A stretch of 9,022 nucleotides of DNA, from the NCBI GenBank assembly GCA_900764925.1, contig CAAFPW010000055.1, forward strand, positions 1 to 9,022. The letters run 5' to 3'. The notes under the pieces were generated by a model, which saw only the letters and a list, made by a program, of their open reading frames with translations, had not been told where the DNA came from and did no database searches. Within the stretch, counting starts at the first letter, position 1. Every line of letters begins with the position of its first letter. The stretch is from Fusobacteriaceae bacterium (lineage in GTDB: Bacteria; Fusobacteriota; Fusobacteriia; Fusobacteriales; Fusobacteriaceae). The position numbers were made by a program, and so were the translations under genes. This document shows positions 6,669 to 9,022 of this stretch, in pieces.

Positions 6669-7850
6669 ATGGAAGAGCAACTATTTAAAGAGAGAGTTGG
6701 AAGATTTGAAGATTGGCTTGTTGAAGTGAGGCGAGATTTTCATCTACATCCTGAACTAGGAAAGCAAGAGTTTAGAACAATGAAGAAGATATGTGAGTAT
6801 TTAGATGAAATGAAAATTCCTTATAGAGATAAGGTTTTTGATACAGGAGTGATAGCAGAGATTAAGGGGAAAGATCAAAGTTATACAATAGCACTTAGAG
6901 CTGATATGGATGCACTTCCTATTCAAGATAAGAAAAGTTGTGAGTATTCATCTAAAAACAGTGGTGTTTGCCATGCTTGTGGACATGATGCTCATATGAC
7001 AATAGCTTTAGGAGTAGCAAAATATTTTGCTACTACAGGAGAGTTACCACCATGTAATATAAGATTTTTATTTCAACCTGCTGAAGAGACAGTTGGGGGA
7101 GCTAAACCTATGATAGAGGAGGGAGCTTTAGATGGAGTAAACTGTGTCTTTGGTCTGCATGTAGATGAGTATTTAGAAACAGGAAAAATAGGGATAAAAT
7201 ATGGAGCTATGAACGCTTCTTCAGATACTCTGAAGATAAAAATAAAGGGGAAATCTTGCCATGGAGCATATCCAAGTGGTGGAGTGGATGCAATTATGGT
7301 AGCTTCACATGTGATGGTAGCTTTACAATCTATTGTAAGTAGAAATATAGATGCTAGAGAAAATGGAGTGATAACTCTAGGTACTATACATGGAGGAACA
7401 CAAGGTAATATCATAGCTGAAGAGGTTGAATTAGTAGGAACATTGAGAACTTTGGATCCCAAGGTAAGAAAAACTATGTTAAAAAGGATAGAGGAGATAG
7501 TGACTCAACTTCCAATTGCCTTTGGAGGAACAGGGGAGTTCAAAAGAGAAGAGGGGTACACAGCACTTATAAACCACGATAAAGAGGTGGACATAGTAAA
7601 GAAAAATGGAGAGCTACTATTGGGGAAAGAGAATGTATTTGAAAAGAAATTGGCAAATATGGGAGTTGAAGATTTTGCTTATTTTGTAGAAAATACACCT
7701 GGAGCTTTTTTCACTTTGGGAATAAAAAATGAGGCTAAGGGAATTGATAGCCCAGCTCACAATGGGGCATTTGACATAGATGAAGAGGCATTAAAAATAG
7801 GTGTTGTATTACAACTAATGAATATATATTCAAAATATGAGGAAAGATAA
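6669..7850 (+). CDS. M20-family metallo-amidohydrolase (N-acyl amino acid / N-acetyl-DAP deacetylase-like)
   Basis: This is a di-metal (zinc, cobalt or manganese type) amidohydrolase of the M20D group, which includes hippurate hydrolases, IAA-amino acid hydrolases and N-acetyldiaminopimelate deacetylase. From the preferred start it has 393 residues. Metal-ligand motifs are complete: CHACGHDAH (C104, H106), FQPAEE (E139/E140), GLHVDEY (H164) and PAHNGAF (H364). The dimerisation-domain motif SCHGAYPSGGVDAI lies at 196-209. A TTG at 6630 would add 13 residues (MFTILEVIQLEGD), but GGAGG (6659-6663) lies 5 bases before the ATG at 6669, so that start is chosen. Position after a riboswitch-controlled lysA makes N-acetyl-DAP, or another acylated diamino acid or peptide, an attractive substrate. 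Sequence alone does not settle it. The spmA-like gene follows 14 bases later. Confidence 0.85.
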   Translation: MEEQLFKERVGRFEDWLVEVRRDFHLHPELGKQEFRTMKKICEYLDEMKIPYRDKVFDTGVIAEIKGKDQSYTIALRADMDALPIQDKKSCEYSSKNSGVCHACGHDAHMTIALGVAKYFATTGELPPCNIRFLFQPAEETVGGAKPMIEEGALDGVNCVFGLHVDEYLETGKIGIKYGAMNASSDTLKIKIKGKSCHGAYPSGGVDAIMVASHVMVALQSIVSRNIDARENGVITLGTIHGGTQGNIIAEEVELVGTLRTLDPKVRKTMLKRIEEIVTQLPIAFGGTGEFKREEGYTALINHDKEVDIVKKNGELLLGKENVFEKKLANMGVEDFAYFVENTPGAFFTLGIKNEAKGIDSPAHNGAFDIDEEALKIGVVLQLMNIYSKYEER

Positions 7851-7864
7851 AAGGGAGGAAAGAA

Positions 7865-8458
7865 ATGATAAACGCAATTTGGACTGGATTAATAGTTATA
7901 GGAGTATTAGTAGGTATTTTTACTGGTAATGTACAGGCAGTTACTGATTCAGCAATAAATTCTGCTGGAACAGCAGTAACTCTTTCTTTAGAGTTGATAG
8001 GAGTTATGGCTTTATGGTTGGGACTTATGAAGATAGCAGAGGAAGCTGGAATGGTAAGAGCTATGGGAAAATTAATGAAACCAATTATGGTAAAATTATT
8101 TCCTGAAGTTCCAGTAGATCACCCAGCTATGGGAAGTATAGTAGCAAATATGGCAGCTAACTTTTTTGGACTTGGAAACGCAGCAACTCCACTAGGAATA
8201 AAGGCGATGCAAGAGTTACAAGATCTCAATACAAATAAGGATGAAGCATCAAACTCAATGGTTACATTTTTAGCTATCAATACATCTTCAGTGACATTGA
8301 TCTCTTCAAGTGTAATAGCATATAGAGTTGCAGCAGGATCAGCTAACGCAACAGAGGTTATAGCTCCAACAATTGTAGCAACTATAGCATCTACAACAGT
8401 GGCTATAATAGCATGTAAAGTTTTAGAAAAATTACCAAAATATAAAAGAGAAAAATAG
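7865..8458 (+). CDS. spmA: SpmA-like membrane protein (nucleoside recognition/Gate domain)
   Basis: This integral membrane protein of 197 residues matches the length of Bacillus subtilis SpmA (about 196). It has several hydrophobic helices and the conserved blocks GLGNAATPLGIKAMQELQDLN (102-122) and TFLAINTSSVTL (134-145), both hallmarks of SpmA. SpmA and SpmB contain the Gate (nucleoside recognition, PF07670 type) domain. In Bacillus they influence spore core dehydration, but their biochemical activity is unknown. A GGGAGG box (7853-7858) lies 6 bases before the ATG. The gene is 14 bases after the M20 hydrolase stop and 24 bases before spmB, so the three should form one transcript. No sporulation gene is visible in the window, so the spore-related name should not be read as function. 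Confidence 0.88.
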   Translation: MINAIWTGLIVIGVLVGIFTGNVQAVTDSAINSAGTAVTLSLELIGVMALWLGLMKIAEEAGMVRAMGKLMKPIMVKLFPEVPVDHPAMGSIVANMAANFFGLGNAATPLGIKAMQELQDLNTNKDEASNSMVTFLAINTSSVTLISSSVIAYRVAAGSANATEVIAPTIVATIASTTVAIIACKVLEKLPKYKREK

Positions 8459-8482
8459 AAAAGGGAATGAGGGGGAAAAAAT

Positions 8483-9022
8483 ATGTTTATAACAATAATG
8501 GAAAAAATATCACTTTATGCAATACCAGTAATAATCCTATTAATAGTAGGATATGGTTACTTTGTAAAAAAAGTAAAAGTATATGAGGTTTTTTGTGAGG
8601 GAGCAAAAGAGGGATTTAATACAGCTATTAGAATAATTCCTTTCTTAGTAGCTATGTTAGTAGCAATTGGAGTATTTAGAGCATCTGGATGTATAGATAT
8701 AATGATGAAAGTATTAGATCCTGTATTCTCACTTATTGGAATGCCAGGAGAAGTTCTACCAATGGCAATCTTAAGACCACTTTCTGGAGGAGGAGCAACT
8801 GGAGTTATGAATGACTTGATGCTAACATATGGACCAGATTCTCTAATAGGAAGAATAGCTTCAACTATGATGGGATCAACAGAGACTACTTTCTATGTAT
8901 TAGCTGTATATTTTGGTGCTGTAAGTATAAGAAAGACAAGACACGCAGTAACAGCTGGATTATTAGCTGACTTGGCTGGACTTTTAACAGCAGTATGGAT
9001 TTGTAGAATTATGTTTGCATAA
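8483..9022 (+). CDS. spmB: SpmB-like membrane protein (nucleoside recognition/Gate domain)
   Basis: This protein of 179 residues, complete to its TAA at the window's last base, is close to the length of Bacillus SpmB (about 178). It has about four to five hydrophobic segments. Diagnostic SpmB blocks are EGAKEGFNTAIRIIPFLVAML (39-59), LRPLSGGGATGVMND (97-111) and MGSTETTFYVLAVYFG (130-145). GAGGGGG (8469-8475) lies 7 bases before the ATG. It presumably acts as a complex with the SpmA-like partner in the cytoplasmic membrane. The Gate domain is shared with nucleoside transporters, so a transport or channel role is plausible but unproven. No terminator is visible before the window ends, so the operon may continue. 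Confidence 0.9.
   Translation: MFITIMEKISLYAIPVIILLIVGYGYFVKKVKVYEVFCEGAKEGFNTAIRIIPFLVAMLVAIGVFRASGCIDIMMKVLDPVFSLIGMPGEVLPMAILRPLSGGGATGVMNDLMLTYGPDSLIGRIASTMMGSTETTFYVLAVYFGAVSIRKTRHAVTAGLLADLAGLLTAVWICRIMFA

Noticed and set aside
7073..7462. Open frame of 129 codons on the minus strand inside the M20 gene
   Set aside because: It lies wholly antisense to a gene with complete catalytic motifs, and its translation shows no recognisable family signature.

Overview
The window is about one-third G+C, codes only on the + strand, uses AGA/ATA-rich codons and has short purine-rich ribosome binding sites. Gene content and protein style (an L-box-controlled lysA, a split threonine/serine exporter, SpmA/SpmB) suggest an anaerobic low-GC bacterium, most likely a Fusobacterium-type organism and less likely a Firmicute. 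This is inferred from sequence style only.

Layout. (1) 1-2600, purine salvage: the 3' part of an NCS2 (guanine/hypoxanthine type) permease, cut by the left edge of the window, is followed 3 bases later by an amidohydrolase of the MtaD/SAH-deaminase type. A strong intrinsic terminator ends this unit. (2) 2605-4691: an extended -10 promoter drives a tight three-gene unit. It holds the two halves of a ThrE-like exporter (YjjP-like and YjjB-like) and a MurI-like Asp/Glu racemase family protein. The racemase keeps the first active-site cysteine but has glycine in place of the second. (3) 4715-9022: a consensus promoter, a lysine riboswitch (L box) and a terminator precede a long AT-rich leader and lysA (diaminopimelate decarboxylase). 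An M20 metallo-amidohydrolase and the paired membrane proteins SpmA and SpmB follow. The window ends exactly at the spmB stop codon.

Working together. The first unit probably imports and deaminates purines. The second pairs an amino or organic acid exporter with a racemase-fold enzyme. The third makes lysine from meso-diaminopimelate when lysine is scarce. No convincing terminator separates lysA from the M20-spmA-spmB genes, so lysine may also control them. This would link SpmA/SpmB, proteins of unknown biochemical role, to diamino-acid or peptide metabolism.

The most interesting points are the cysteine-to-glycine MurI-like protein, the amidohydrolase-SpmA-SpmB cassette downstream of a lysine riboswitch, and the 200-base AT-rich stretch with a possible second promoter between the riboswitch terminator and lysA. 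No mobile element, CRISPR array, tRNA or rRNA was seen.
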